Translations under genes and position numbers: made by a program
Assembly: GCA_037576195.1 (NCBI GenBank)
Contig: CM075104.1
Location: 440,775-504,774, forward strand
DNA from: Phytoseiulus persimilis
Taxonomy: Eukaryota; Arthropoda; Arachnida; Mesostigmata; Phytoseiidae
Direction: 5' to 3'
Length of the DNA stretch: 64,000 nucleotides
Notes under the pieces: model-generated
What the model saw: the letters and a program-made list of their open reading frames with translations, nothing else
Databases searched by the model: none
Told to the model about the DNA's origin: nothing
In this document: in pieces, positions 43,072-53,600 of the stretch
Position numbering within the stretch: the first letter of the stretch is position 1
How the letters are laid out: each line of letters starts with the position of its first letter

Positions 43072-46000
43072 ATGCAAAGTGCTCCAGAGACCGAAGCTTC
43101 GTTTAATCTTGACGATTACGAGCTCCTAGATTCTCCTGAAGAGAGAGTGATGGCTGACTCCTCTTCCGCAAGCGGATCTGGTTCAAAATCCAATCATGCA
43201 TGCAGCATCACATTGGCTGATGATGGCAGAAACTGGCTCGCGTGGTCTTCACTGGTCACCGTGGTCCTGCAGAACAGCGGTGACGCCTACAAAGTTGTTT
43301 CTGGCGATCTTGTCATAACAGCGACCGGCTATGAAGCTGCGAACGCTATGGCCAAAACAATCATCCTTAACTCAATCTCCCCCGTTCTGATAGCCACGTA
43401 CTTCAGCATTTCTACCCAAGATCTCAATGCGAAAGATCTCTATGAGGCACTGAAGAAGCGTTTTGCTCAAACAAGCGGTATTGCTCAAGACATAGCTCTT
43501 AGCTCGTTCTATAACTTCCGCTACAGTTCTTCGAAATCTACGACGAAGAATATAGATAATTTCCAACAAATTATGCAGCGCATCGCACTTGCTGGCACGA
43601 AGGTGGACGAGAAACAGGCATGCCAGCGTCTCCTGCAAAGCTTGCCCTCGTCCTGGGAAGGTCTTCGTTTGTTCTGGAGTGTTAAAACCGGAACCGATCA
43701 GACTCTTTCCAACCTTTACGTTCTTCTCCGTGAAGAAGCAATGCGACGTGAAAACTCCTCCCAGGCGGATCCGACCGCCTTGTTCTCTCGTCTCTCTATT
43801 CGCTCAAATAGACGACCCAACTTCAACAATCGTCCTCAATACGATAATCGTCGTAATCAGAACTCCTCTTACCGACCTCAATCACGTCCTTCAAATACTT
43901 TTCAACGCGCTTCCCGCTTCAATTCCAACTCGTACAACTCCAACTCCAATGCTCGCTACCAGAACTCGAATCAAAACCGAAGAGTCGCCTCCAATCCAAC
44001 TCAGGCTCCACCCGCTAATGCTTGGCGATCCAGCCAACCTCCTCGACCTCGTGTTTCGACCCAACCCCCACGCTCTCGCCAGCCACCTCTGAATCAGAGG
44101 CGCACTTCTCGCCCAACAGCCTATAATGCTGAGACAATCGATCCCTTCGGATCTGATGTCGAGGTTCACATTGCCTCTGCTGCGCAATCTTGATTCCTCA
44201 GTATGGTTAATCGATTCTGGGGCAACCCACAACATTTGCAATGATTTGGATCTTTTCCGAAATTATCTCGCATACTCTTGTCCCCGTACTGTGAAAGTCG
44301 GCGGTCACCAACAACTTCAAGCGTTTGGTGAAGGCGAGATCTTGCTTGTTGTGAACGGCTCCGATGGAGAAACTCTTTTACATCTCCATGAGGTTCTCTA
44401 CGTGCCCGAAATGAGGCGAAACCTCGTGTCGATGGCCTGTCTGATGAATGACAATTGGTCAATTACTGCCACTAAGACCACCCTTCGCTTGAACCGAGAC
44501 TTAGCTACTCTCAGGGTTCGAGTGAACGACGGCCTTTTTGCCCTCCGAGCTACAGCTGTGACGGTTCCCATATCTGCCGAATGCTTGCTTTCATCGTCAC
44601 AATCAGTCACTCTGCAGAGTGCTCATGAAACACTTGGACACGTTAATAAACGCCAAGTTCAGCAATTTTTAGCTCGAGAGGGGATTCCCTTCAAAAGGGA
44701 CCAGATCACCTGCACTGCCTGTATTGAAGGAAAACTGAGTCGGGCGACGTATCGCTCGAAACCCGATTCAGCTGTACCGCGGTCCCTGGGATACATTTCC
44801 ACCGATCTGTGTGGTCCTATGTCAACTCCTGGTCTCAAAGGAGAACGTTACTTTATGAATATGAAAGACACCATGTCTCGTTTCAATCGAATCTTCTTGC
44901 TCAAAACCAAAGATCAAGCTCCCGCTCTCATCTAGCAATTCCTAACTTGGTTTCACACTCAAACCGGTACTCAAGTCAAGCAACTCTTCTGTGACCACGG
45001 CCTAGAATTCAATAATGCTCAAGTCAAAGCTTCTCTAGCTTCAATCGGCGCAGAGCTCGTCATGAGCCATGTTGCCTGTTCTCCCCAGAACGGCCGCGCT
45101 GAACGTCAAAATCAAACTATCACTAAACTCGCTAGAACCATGCTCCTTGATTCAAAACTTCCGAAATTCTTGTGGCCAGAAGCTTGCAGATGTGCCGTTT
45201 TCATTCTCAATATCGTAGACGTTTGTCCCCAAACAAACAAGTCTCCGTATGAAACAATTTACAAAGTGAAACCAAAGATCTCTCATCTACGCCCTTTCGG
45301 CTCCCCCTGCTTCATCTACAACGAAGGAGAAACTGACAAATGGACACACCGCGGCATCCCCGCGTTTCTGATCGGTTACACCGACCGTGTTGACGGCTTT
45401 CGTGTGTATCTCCCAGGTTCTCCTCCCTCAATTAGGGAAACCAAAGACGTCAGGTTCTTGGGGAAGGCACCAAAGAGTGCAGCGCATGTCCCCGGTTTGG
45501 GAACCGCCGATGAAGCCACTGATTTTATGGACGCGCATGATTCCTCCGATTGCGATAGCATCGTTGAGGACCGTCATCCTGACGAGGAGCCCTTTCCGCC
45601 TGGAGCATTTGACTCGGCTGACGAAAGTGATTCTGCAGCTACGCGCTCGATCACGATACCCCCAATGGAGCCAATGAAAATGAACCTTCGACGCCGTACG
45701 AATCTTCGTAAGCCAAAGCGCTACGAAACAGAGGTGCAGCTAGCAGCGCCCTCTTCACCTGAGCCACAGACTCTTGCACAGGCACTTGCGAGTCCAGAAG
45801 CAGAGTACTGGAAAGAAGCAATGGCTGAGGAAATGGCCGCACTTAAAGCTCATGGTGTTTGGACATTGGTCGACCCACCACAGAACAAGAAACCCGTAAC
45901 TTGTCGCTGGGTCTTCCGCAGGAAAACCAATGCTGAAAATGAAATAGACCGATACCGTGCACGTCTCGTTGTTCGCGGTTATAATCAAATTCCTGGTCAA

Positions 46001-47323
46001 GAATTTCAGGAGCTCTTTAGCCCTGTTGCCAGGCTGGACACTGTCCGCGTTTTGCTTGCCACGAGTGCATCAATGCGTCTAAAACTTCGTCAATTTGACG
46101 TCACTACCGCCTTCCTCTATGGCGATCTCCAGGAACAAATCTGGATGACTCAACCCCCCGGATGGTCAGATGACACCGGCAGGGTATGCCTGTTGCACAA
46201 AAGTCTATACGGGCTCAAACAAGCTCCGCGATGCTGGAATCAAAAATAGGCAGATGTTCTACGGAATCTCAACTTCACTCAAAGCCAAGCCGATCACTGC
46301 CTATTCTACTGGCACGGCTCAAATGGCGAACTTCTAATGCTAGCAGTGTACGTCGATGATGGGCTAATCGCCTCGACGCATGAACACTTGATTACAGATA
46401 CACTTACCAAACTGGGAAAATCATTCAAACTCAAGACTTCTCCTCTGAGTCTTTTCCTTGGCATTCAGATTCATATCGATTCCGATCACAATATCTGGCT
46501 CAACCAGTACAAGTACATCAAAAACATCCTGAAAAGGTTCAATCTTGAGGACTGTCGTCCCGTCTCAATTCCCGCAGACTCGGGAATATACGACATTGAG
46601 CCTACAACTGAAACTCGCGCAGAAGATCGACCTTATCGCCAACTTCTTGGCGCTCTCATGTTCTTATCTATCTGTACGCGACCAGATGTCTGTTTCTCCG
46701 TGGGTTTCCTAGCTCGCTTCCTTGAGAACTATTCAGAACAACACTGGCAGGCAGCACTGAAGATCCTGCGTTACTTGCAGGCGACACCCAACCTGTCAAT
46801 TGTTTACTCCGGAAGCTCGTCCACCCCGCTAGCTGAAACGCTCAAGCTTTATTCGGACGCCGATTTTGCTGCTTGTAAACAGACCCGACGCTCGGTAAGT
46901 GGCTCACTTGTCACACTTGCCGGCGGTCCAGTCCTGTGGTCTTCCCAACAGCAACGATCAGTCTCACTGTCCTCCACCGAGAGCGAGTTCATAGCGGTCA
47001 CTGACTGCTCAAAGTCTGCTCTCTGGCTTCGAACACTCTTCCAAGAATTACGAATCACTATTCGTCCAGTGATCTTCGTGGACAACATTGGAGCGATAAA
47101 GCTCATAGAGAATCCAGTCTTCCACAAACGCACGAAACACATTTTCACGAGATTCTTCTTCATTCGTCAACTACACGAACGTAAACAAGTCGAATATCGA
47201 TATATTCCGACGACAGAGAATCTCAGTGACGGTCTGACGAAACCACTTCACAAACCAATCTTCGAGCGTCTTCGAACACTGATCGGCTTGCGACCATGGC
47301 CGCTACCACAATCTTGTTCATAG
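43072..47323 (+). pseudogene. Copia A2 gag-pol (4-base deletion, shared TAG, private TAG)
   Basis: Same domain order as copy A1. Here gag is open from the ATG at 43072 through the protease border, but 4 bases are missing near 44187 (compared with copy A1), giving a stop at 44193. The integrase TAG recurs at 44933-44935 in the identical context ATC TAG CAA TTC. A further TAG occurs at 46247-46249 in the RT (Leu codon in copy A1). The reading frame otherwise runs to 47323 and overlaps the start of the env-like gene by 28 bases (ATG at 47296), probably the original arrangement. Gag has no CCHC knuckle and ends in an Asn/Arg/Gln/Pro-rich stretch. Confidence 0.9.
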
Positions 47324-47793
47324 TGTTCACGCTCTACGTTCTCTCTGTCCAATCCGCGTCTCCGAACTATTTTCGCTTCGAAGACTGCGATGACTCCTGT
47401 GTTTCATTAAACATCAGCTGTACAATTAGCAAGAAACCAACCGGTTTCCAATGCGCCTGTACACGCTCAGCATCGGCATGCTACAATGAGGCATCCGAGT
47501 CCGTGGTCTGTCTGAGGCCTCTTCTCCCTGCTGTGGGTGGCGAACAAATTTGGAAAGAATTCCGGGATCAACACTACCCCGTCCTTCCCCCTGTCATCAT
47601 TGACAACAGGTTTCTGCACTATGCTTTCGCAAGTGCAGGCGCTATACTCGCATTGGCCGTCTTTCTCGGAATCACGGTCCTTTGCATGATCTACGATAAG
47701 CGTAGAAACTATCATTCATTTGCGAACCCATCGCCGAACCCGGCAGTTGATGGCCCCTACATGCCAACCACGGAGCTCGTCTCTCAACCCTAA
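47296..47793 (+). CDS. Env-like small type I membrane protein, copy A2 (165 aa)
   Basis: Intact second copy with the same signal peptide, seven cysteines, glycosylation sequon, transmembrane helix and tail as the copy at 38994. It starts inside the pol frame (+1 relative), an overlap that copy A1 has lost through its 114-bp replacement. Few residues differ from copy A1. With gag-pol broken in both copies, the intact state of this small frame is notable but may only reflect youth. Confidence 0.75.
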   Translation: MAATTILFIVFTLYVLSVQSASPNYFRFEDCDDSCVSLNISCTISKKPTGFQCACTRSASACYNEASESVVCLRPLLPAVGGEQIWKEFRDQHYPVLPPVIIDNRFLHYAFASAGAILALAVFLGITVLCMIYDKRRNYHSFANPSPNPAVDGPYMPTTELVSQP

Positions 47794-48063
47794 TTTCATT
47801 TATCCGATGCACTTCATTCCTATTTTACCCATTCGGTCCTAGCATGCAACTTAGGTAGCACAAACAACTCGAAATGCTCAATTCAATTCTCCCATAGCCC
47901 TCCAAACTGCCGTGAATCTGCGACGTATCCGAGAGAGGCACCTAGCTGTGCTGTGCGTGGTTCATACGCATCTCTTCTCTCTCTGTTTCTCAACGCACTT
48001 CTTCGGCCTCTATTCACTTCTTCCACTTCTCTCGCATGATTCTCCTTCGGCATGGCATAATAT
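47794..48063 (+). other. Spacer after env-like gene, copy A2, left of element C
   Basis: Nearly identical to 39492-39761 of copy A1. Its last four bases, ATAT, are the left target duplication of element C. Confidence 0.6.
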
Positions 48064-48548
48064 TGTCATGAAGCTCAAGGAAGCCACATTCAGTCGAGGT
48101 ACTCCAAAGACGACCGTATCTGGACAGGTAGCCAGAGAGCAGTCAGCGGAGACCACATGTACGTCACATGCAAGCGATTCTGTGCGCAAGTCGTGTAGGG
48201 AGCGAGAGTAAGGCGAGAGAGGAGAGACTGAATAAAAAGACACCACGAGACGAAGACAGTGGAGTCGAATTGTGGACCCTCACGCCCGTTCCTTTCTTCC
48301 AACCCAACAGCCCTAGCTTTAGAGTTGAAGCGCCCCCGCTCCGCTCTAAGAGTAATTGTGCCCTGACCCAGCGTCCCGTCCTTGCCCTAGCCAGCGTCCC
48401 AAGACCCGTCCGACCTCGCCCTTCCACGCTTCCGAATTGTGTCCGAGTAAGTTCGCCTACTTACTCTGGGAGCGACGGCCTATCCATCCCCCAGGTCGCT
48501 AGGACGCCCTGTGAGCGAGCTTTAGCAGATAGCGGAAACCTCGTTACA
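48064..48548 (+). mobile_element. 5' LTR of element C
   Basis: 485 bp, TGTCATGAAG to CGTTACA. It contains GAATAAAAAG near 48231, which could serve as TATA-like or polyadenylation signal. It is almost identical to 49395-49879. Confidence 0.93.
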
Positions 48549-49394
48549 GTTGGTGGAGATGCGATCGATCCGCCCTACGGTCGATCGAAATAACGTGTAA
48601 ACCAGTGCTAGGAGAAGCAATCGTAGAGCAACAGCCCAATACCCGTGGTCTTTCGTGCCAGAAGACAAAACTTCTTTGTGAAGAGTGAAACTGCCGCGTC
48701 ACCCCCCGGGGAGGAGCGCAATAGAGCGCGAGCGCAGTTCACTAATCTTACCCAACCCAGTGTCCACAGCACAATTAATGCTTATGAACCGAAAAATGAA
48801 GAATATTTGTCAAAATTGAGAGAGATGGCGAATAATTTCATTCAAAAATACTTGACGGAAGAGGGAATGTACAAGAAGCCCCGAACGATCAGAAATTAGA
48901 AGCAGAACAATCATCCGTTCCGACCCGCCTCACAACGACCCAGTCCCTGACGTCCGATCCTGAACGATACGAATTGGATTCTTGAGTCAACCACTCAACG
49001 GCGCAACGTCCAGGACCCGCTGGAACAAACCTCATCGCCTTCGACCAGTCGCAACGCAAAAACCCAGTCAAGAAAATGGCTATCGATCTCGGACCGAAAT
49101 TCTTGATCGTCGAAACACTGCCCTACGGAACAACCCAAAAATTTGCCGATTTTTCCAGTAAGCAAGCTGTTCTCGCAACATCGCGTCCCGAGGCCTTCAT
49201 CAGCAACCGATACCCAGCGTGCACGTCTCACTTGTTACGAGAGGTGAACGCGGTCTACCAGCTAGAGCATCGGAGAACGACAGCGAAGCCGCACGCGAAA
49301 GAACAGGCAATAACGCAGGACCCCGCAATGGTTGTCGGAGTCTCAAAGTTGAAAGCCCAAGAGCCGGGCCGGCTCTTCTCGAGGAGGGAGGCAG
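48549..49394 (+). other. Internal region of element C without recognisable coding domains
   Basis: A frame at 48645-48899 encodes a basic then acidic 84-residue peptide, and one at 49076-49402 encodes 108 residues. Neither shows zinc knuckle, protease, RT or integrase motifs. The stretch may be remnants of gag plus untranslated sequence. Confidence 0.6.
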
Positions 49395-49879
49395 TGTCAT
49401 GAAGCTCAAGGAAGCCACATTCAGTCGAGGTACTCCAAAGACGACCGTATCTGGACAGGTAGCCAGAGAGCAGTCAGCGGAGACCACATGTACGTCACAT
49501 GCAAGCGATTCTGTGCGCAAGTCGTGTAGGGAGCGAGAGTAAGGCGAGAGAGGAGAGACTGAATAAAAAGACACCACGAGACGAAGACAGTGGAGTCGAA
49601 TTGTGGACCCTCACGCCCGTCCCTTTCTTCCAACCCAACAGCCCTAGCTTTAGAGTTGAAGCGCCCCCGCTCCGCTCTAAGAGTAATTGTGCCCTGACCC
49701 AGCGTCCCGTCCTTGCCCTAGCCAGCGTCCCAAGACCCGTCCGACCTCGCCCTTCCACGCTTCCGAATTGTGTCCGAGTAAGTTCGCCTACTTACTCTGG
49801 GAGCGACGGCCTATCCATCCCCCAGGTCGCTAGGACGCCCTGTGAGCGAGCTTTAGCAGATAGCGGAAACCTCGTTACA
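49395..49879 (+). mobile_element. 3' LTR of element C
   Basis: 485 bp, preceded by a purine-rich tract and followed by the right ATAT duplication. Copia A sequence then resumes at ATATCACGGTATTAACC. Confidence 0.93.
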
Positions 49880-50002
49880 ATATCACGGTATTAACCTGAT
49901 GTACACCTCCAGGTCCCTCGTGTTTTTCCCTTGGTTCCTTGGACGCAGTTCGCCCCGACCGCTAGCATCCCATCGCTTGGTTTACCTCCAAATCCCTGCA
50001 CT

Positions 50003-50887
50003 ATGCCCAAACAGTCACCTTTCTGGATTCACGTACTGGAACTCCAGGATCTGCATCGCGTTCCACGCGATGTTGCTCAAAAGGCGTCAGATCGCCTTTG
50101 GCCTCAAATGGATGAACAATCCCGATTTTACTACAGACAGGCAGTCGCGCCTGAATTCAACGAGAAAGCGAAACTTCTCCACACCGCGGCACGCCGCGCC
50201 AGACTGACGGCCCCTGCACTCGGATCGGCAGAATATGCCGAAACACTAATCGTGGAGTGCGCCACAAATCAAAAGAAAATTTCGGATCTAGAAAACACTG
50301 TCGAATGCCTGCGACGAAAATCGCAAAGCTCCTCGGCAGAAATCTCCACAGACCCTGCGCCTGAGGACACTCGGCCTACATCGGCAGACCACCTAAATGC
50401 AGATCCAGACTATCTAGACGAAGAAGTCTACAGCCCGTCAATCCCAACTGGTGCGGATGACCCTGTCGAATCAGAAGAAGCTCGTCAACTTGAGCTCGCT
50501 GAGACAGAGATCCGCATGCTCAAACAAAAGATCTACGATCTACGCGCTGAATCAGAGGCTAAACAGCGCCTCTATGATCGAGACAGAGGAAACTGGCATG
50601 ACGGACGCGCATTCTATCAAAAGAAAATTGCTCGTCTCGAAAACGAACTAGAAGAATCAACAGCCTCAAAATACTTGTGTGATCACACTGATCACATTGA
50701 GCAACTCGAAACTCTCAACAGAAAGCAATCCGAAAGTAATTCCAAAGATCGACAACAACTACTCGATCTCCTTAACGAGAATTACGAGCTGAAAACACAG
50801 CTACTCAAAACGAAAATTGAGCTGAAACGCGCTCAACCAATCGACTGGCCGGAGTCCAGTTCTAGCACTCACAGTGGTTCTGTCTGA
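50003..50887 (+). CDS. Coiled-coil protein with HMG-box-like N-terminus, copy A2 (294 aa)
   Basis: Second intact copy, apparently identical in protein to the copy at 39881. Element C lies about 120 bases upstream and could affect its expression. The plus-strand AATAAA follows at 50995-51000. The HMG-box resemblance is weak (Trp33, Tyr43/Tyr44 and Ala47 pattern); the coiled coil at about 157-275 is strong. Confidence 0.75.
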   Translation: MPKQSPFWIHVLELQDLHRVPRDVAQKASDRLWPQMDEQSRFYYRQAVAPEFNEKAKLLHTAARRARLTAPALGSAEYAETLIVECATNQKKISDLENTVECLRRKSQSSSAEISTDPAPEDTRPTSADHLNADPDYLDEEVYSPSIPTGADDPVESEEARQLELAETEIRMLKQKIYDLRAESEAKQRLYDRDRGNWHDGRAFYQKKIARLENELEESTASKYLCDHTDHIEQLETLNRKQSESNSKDRQQLLDLLNENYELKTQLLKTKIELKRAQPIDWPESSSSTHSGSV

Positions 50888-51034
50888 ACCTCTTCTAATA
50901 TGTAATGCATGCTAGGTGCCCTCAATCATCAACAATAGCCATATCAAACTCCTAAGTTACCTCAGACATATGCATGAACGTTATATCCTGAGTTAATAAA
51001 CACAATGCAAGCTTAGAAAAACATTTCTCGTTTA

Positions 51035-51941
51035 TTATACTCGTTCTGTCTCCACAAACGACTCAAACCCACGACAGAGAGGCAGCGGGATGCGTCCGCT
51101 CCTCTTTGCCTGCACCGCGGCCGGTTTCACGGCCCGGCCTGCTCGCAGTGCAACGCACTGCCTCCGCTGCGGAGAATAGCAGACCAGACACCGGTCCACT
51201 AATCGGCAGACGAAGCCTTCAAGGGAGATCCTCTCAACCTCCCCAACGTCCGGCTCGGCTCCCTCCCCCTCAGGTGTCCTCACTAATGGGGCGTCGTCCC
51301 CCGTGACCCACCGAGCCGAGCTGGTGGTCACCCTCTCGACTGCCAACGAGAACCTCGTCGAGGTCTCGTCTTGGCCCGACCCTCTCGTGGCCACCGCATG
51401 GCCGCCCGTCTGTTCCAGGCCTGGAAAGATGGAATGACGTTAAATCAGGCCTCAACAGACACTGACAAAACACGGAAAAATCGACCGCTCAGCACTTACT
51501 GATCACGGCCGCGCCCACGACAAGGGCAACAAAACTGATGATCGCCGCGGCGATCATCCTTGTTCGGGAGCACCCGCTCCCACAGGTGCCCCTTGGCATC
51601 CCGCCACTGCTGAGGCCGAGGACACTGCGGAGGCCCCAGCTCCCGGAGCTTGTGCTCCGCTCCGTGGACTGGCGAGCCCGCTCCCGCGGTCGCCATGGGG
51701 AGACACGGCCGACCGATTCGACACTCGATGATCGGCCTTCCCTCGCCAAGCGATCGGCGCGGAGAGCCTCCGACGCTCTCCAAGTGGCCTCCGCGGCTGC
51801 TGCCGCCGGGCTCTCGCCGATCTCCAGGTCCACCTCCTCCTGGGAGCTCAACCAGGCACCCATCCTCTCCTCGGTTGTTCCTCGAGTCGTTCGGTTTTCC
51901 GAGCTGGGGGTGAGGGTGCGGCGACCGGAGCGTAGAAGCAT
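51035..51941 (-). CDS. Antisense spliced gene for a predicted type II membrane protein, copy A2 (275 aa)
   Basis: Exons on the minus strand are 51941-51500 and 51420-51035, with the same donor, acceptor, TATA-like box (revcomp of 51999-52006) and TAATAAA stop/polyadenylation overlap as copy A1. It is in frame. One six-residue unit (TCGSGG) before the membrane helix is missing compared with copy A1, an 18-base in-frame length difference. A Ser-to-Arg change occurs near the C-terminus. That splice sites, frame and length difference all stay compatible with coding supports, but does not prove, that this strand is the gene. Confidence 0.65.
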
Positions 51942-52576
51942 CACGAGGCACAAATTACAAGTTCAAAACGAACTGTACTCTGAACTAATTCCGCACGCCT
52001 TTTTATCCTATCCGCCTAGGGCGAAATCAACCGACTTTTTCCCTCATTCTCGCAACTTGGATCAGCGACTCTGGGCAACCAAACTAAAAATCTTGAAAAA
52101 CCATCGAAACCTCTACGGATTTTCATCTTTATTGAAAGAAATCATTACTTCCCTGTGAGAGGGGAAAATGGTACAAATCTTGAGACACATGGATCATGAT
52201 TTCCAGGTCAAATCACCAAGAAAAATGTCATATTTCACACTTCCTCAACTTTTATTTAAATGCCCCCCAACTGGCTCCACCCATAACACGCTCTCCGGAG
52301 AAACTACGTCGAACTTCCTAACTGCGCATGCAGTCTCGATGAAAAACGAACGGTTGTAGCGTCTACCGACTACCGCGAATATTTGGATCCACGAACAATT
52401 CAAACTGAAATAATCACTGTAAAGGAATCACTCGATTTTCTCAAGAAAAATTCGAACTCGACCGATTCCTCAATCTTCATAGCCAGAGGGGATATTCAAT
52501 GTTTAATCACATTACGGAACTATCTTACGAATACTTTTTCAGCTGCGAGATCTTCGGACTCGACAGCCAGAGGGGA
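51942..52576 (+). other. 3' non-coding region of copy A2 with polypurine tract
   Basis: Nearly identical to 41838-42472. It has AGCCAGAGGGGAT at 52481-52493 and AGCCAGAGGGGA at 52565-52576, the latter abutting LTR 3 as polypurine tract. Confidence 0.65.
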
Positions 52577-53037
52577 TGTTGGAGATCAGAATCTGAAGCC
52601 TGTCGGGCTCAGATCTCGCACGCGTCTGAGAGAATGACACACTCAGATGACTCACAGTACTCCCAAGTCACGACGTCTGGGAAATGCAACGAAATCGGGG
52701 TTCCAACCCCGACAGCAGATGTAAGGGACTGATACAGACAGTCCACATAAAACCAAGAGTACGGAGTCGGGATTACAACCCCTGCGACCTACAAACTAGA
52801 CCATCTGTCAACTTATGTTAAGATGTGACTCATCTGGTGTCTGGACTCTAGACCAATCATGGGAGAGCTACGCTCCCCTTCTAGGTATATAAAGACCCTC
52901 TTTTCGAATAAACTTCACTGTGGTACAGAGCCTCCTACTCTACACGTCTCTTGCGTTGTCACTCTTGTTGTCAACTGAGCTAGTGTTCCACACCTTCGAT
53001 CCTCTACCTTCGAACCCTACGACTTCCAGTCCTATCA
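52577..53037 (+). mobile_element. Family A LTR 3
   Basis: 461-bp LTR closing the array, followed by the right CTCCC duplication (53038-53042) and then Copia B sequence. Confidence 0.95.
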
Positions 53038-53042
53038 CTCCC

Positions 53043-53600
53043 GAATGTCAATCCGAAAAGTGTTTCCGGTTCCTATCGATGTCACGTTCGGGCCGCCATT
53101 CGGGGAAGTGTTGATCTCACTTTGAAGTATTGTCAGCGTATTGGAGTCTCTTAAGTTGGCACCGATCGCAGGCAAGAATAAGATCAGTCACGTAGTAGGT
53201 TTTCTCTCAAGATGTCCAGAGAAACCTATACGTCATCTGTAGTATACAGTATTCTCCCGCTACTTCCCGGTTCGATCATCACGGTTTCACTCTATCGCGG
53301 TTTTTCACAGCCGGCCGAAATGGGTCATTGAAACAGAGAACAGGCTCTTCATCGGACAGAACTCATGAAACCATGTAGATCGTGGAGTAAGCGTACCAGT
53401 TCGGGAGGGACTCTACTCGTCGAACCAGACGCGTACTGCAACACAGATTGGGCTGATTGCAAACGAACGAGAAGAGTGTTTGAGTGGCGCGTTTACAACG
53501 TTCGGCAGCGTCGCCGCAATTTGGTCAACGCGGCTCCAGAGTTGCGCAACTCTCAGAAGCATGGAAAGTGCAGTCGTTACCCACAGTGAAACTAGCTGAC
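53043..53600 (+). pseudogene. Copia B remnant with RNase H piece
   Basis: At about 53413-53500 the plus strand encodes DAYCNTDWADCKRTRR, matching the Copia RNase H signature (YsDADWAgc..TRRS). The surrounding sequence is broken by stops, and the preceding RT is not recognisable. This places the 3' end of Copia B pol here. Confidence 0.7.

Larger units (their letters stand above)
48064..49879 (+). mobile_element. Element C: short non-autonomous LTR retrotransposon
   Basis: Two 485-bp LTRs (48064-48548 and 49395-49879) start TGTCATGAAG and end CTCGTTACA. They enclose 846 bp and are flanked by ATAT (48060-48063 and 49880-49883). Copy A1 preserves the empty site. The LTRs differ at only about one position, so the insertion is very recent. 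After the 5' LTR comes TTGGTGGAGATGCG (probable primer site, tRNA not assigned), and before the 3' LTR the purine tract GAGGAGGGAGGCAG. The interior has only short frames (48645-48899 and 49076-49402) with no recognisable domain, so an autonomous relative must supply the enzymes. A further LTR of this family starts at 63976. Confidence 0.93.
34059..53037 (+). mobile_element. Copia family A tandem array: LTR-internal-LTR-internal-LTR
   Basis: Three 461-bp LTRs (34059-34519, 42473-42933, 52577-53037) bracket two internal regions of the same family. A perfect 5-bp duplication, CTCCC, flanks the whole array (34054-34058 and 53038-53042), and there is none at the middle LTR. It therefore behaves as one insertion that became a dimer, or inserted as one. 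Each unit has gag-pol, an env-like gene, a coiled-coil gene and an antisense gene. The two copies differ by scattered substitutions, independent frameshifts, a 114-bp replacement in copy 1 and the insertion of element C in copy 2. Confidence 0.93.

Noticed and set aside
48645-49402. Genes within element C
   Set aside because: Two short frames without any retroelement motif; more likely leftovers in a non-autonomous element.
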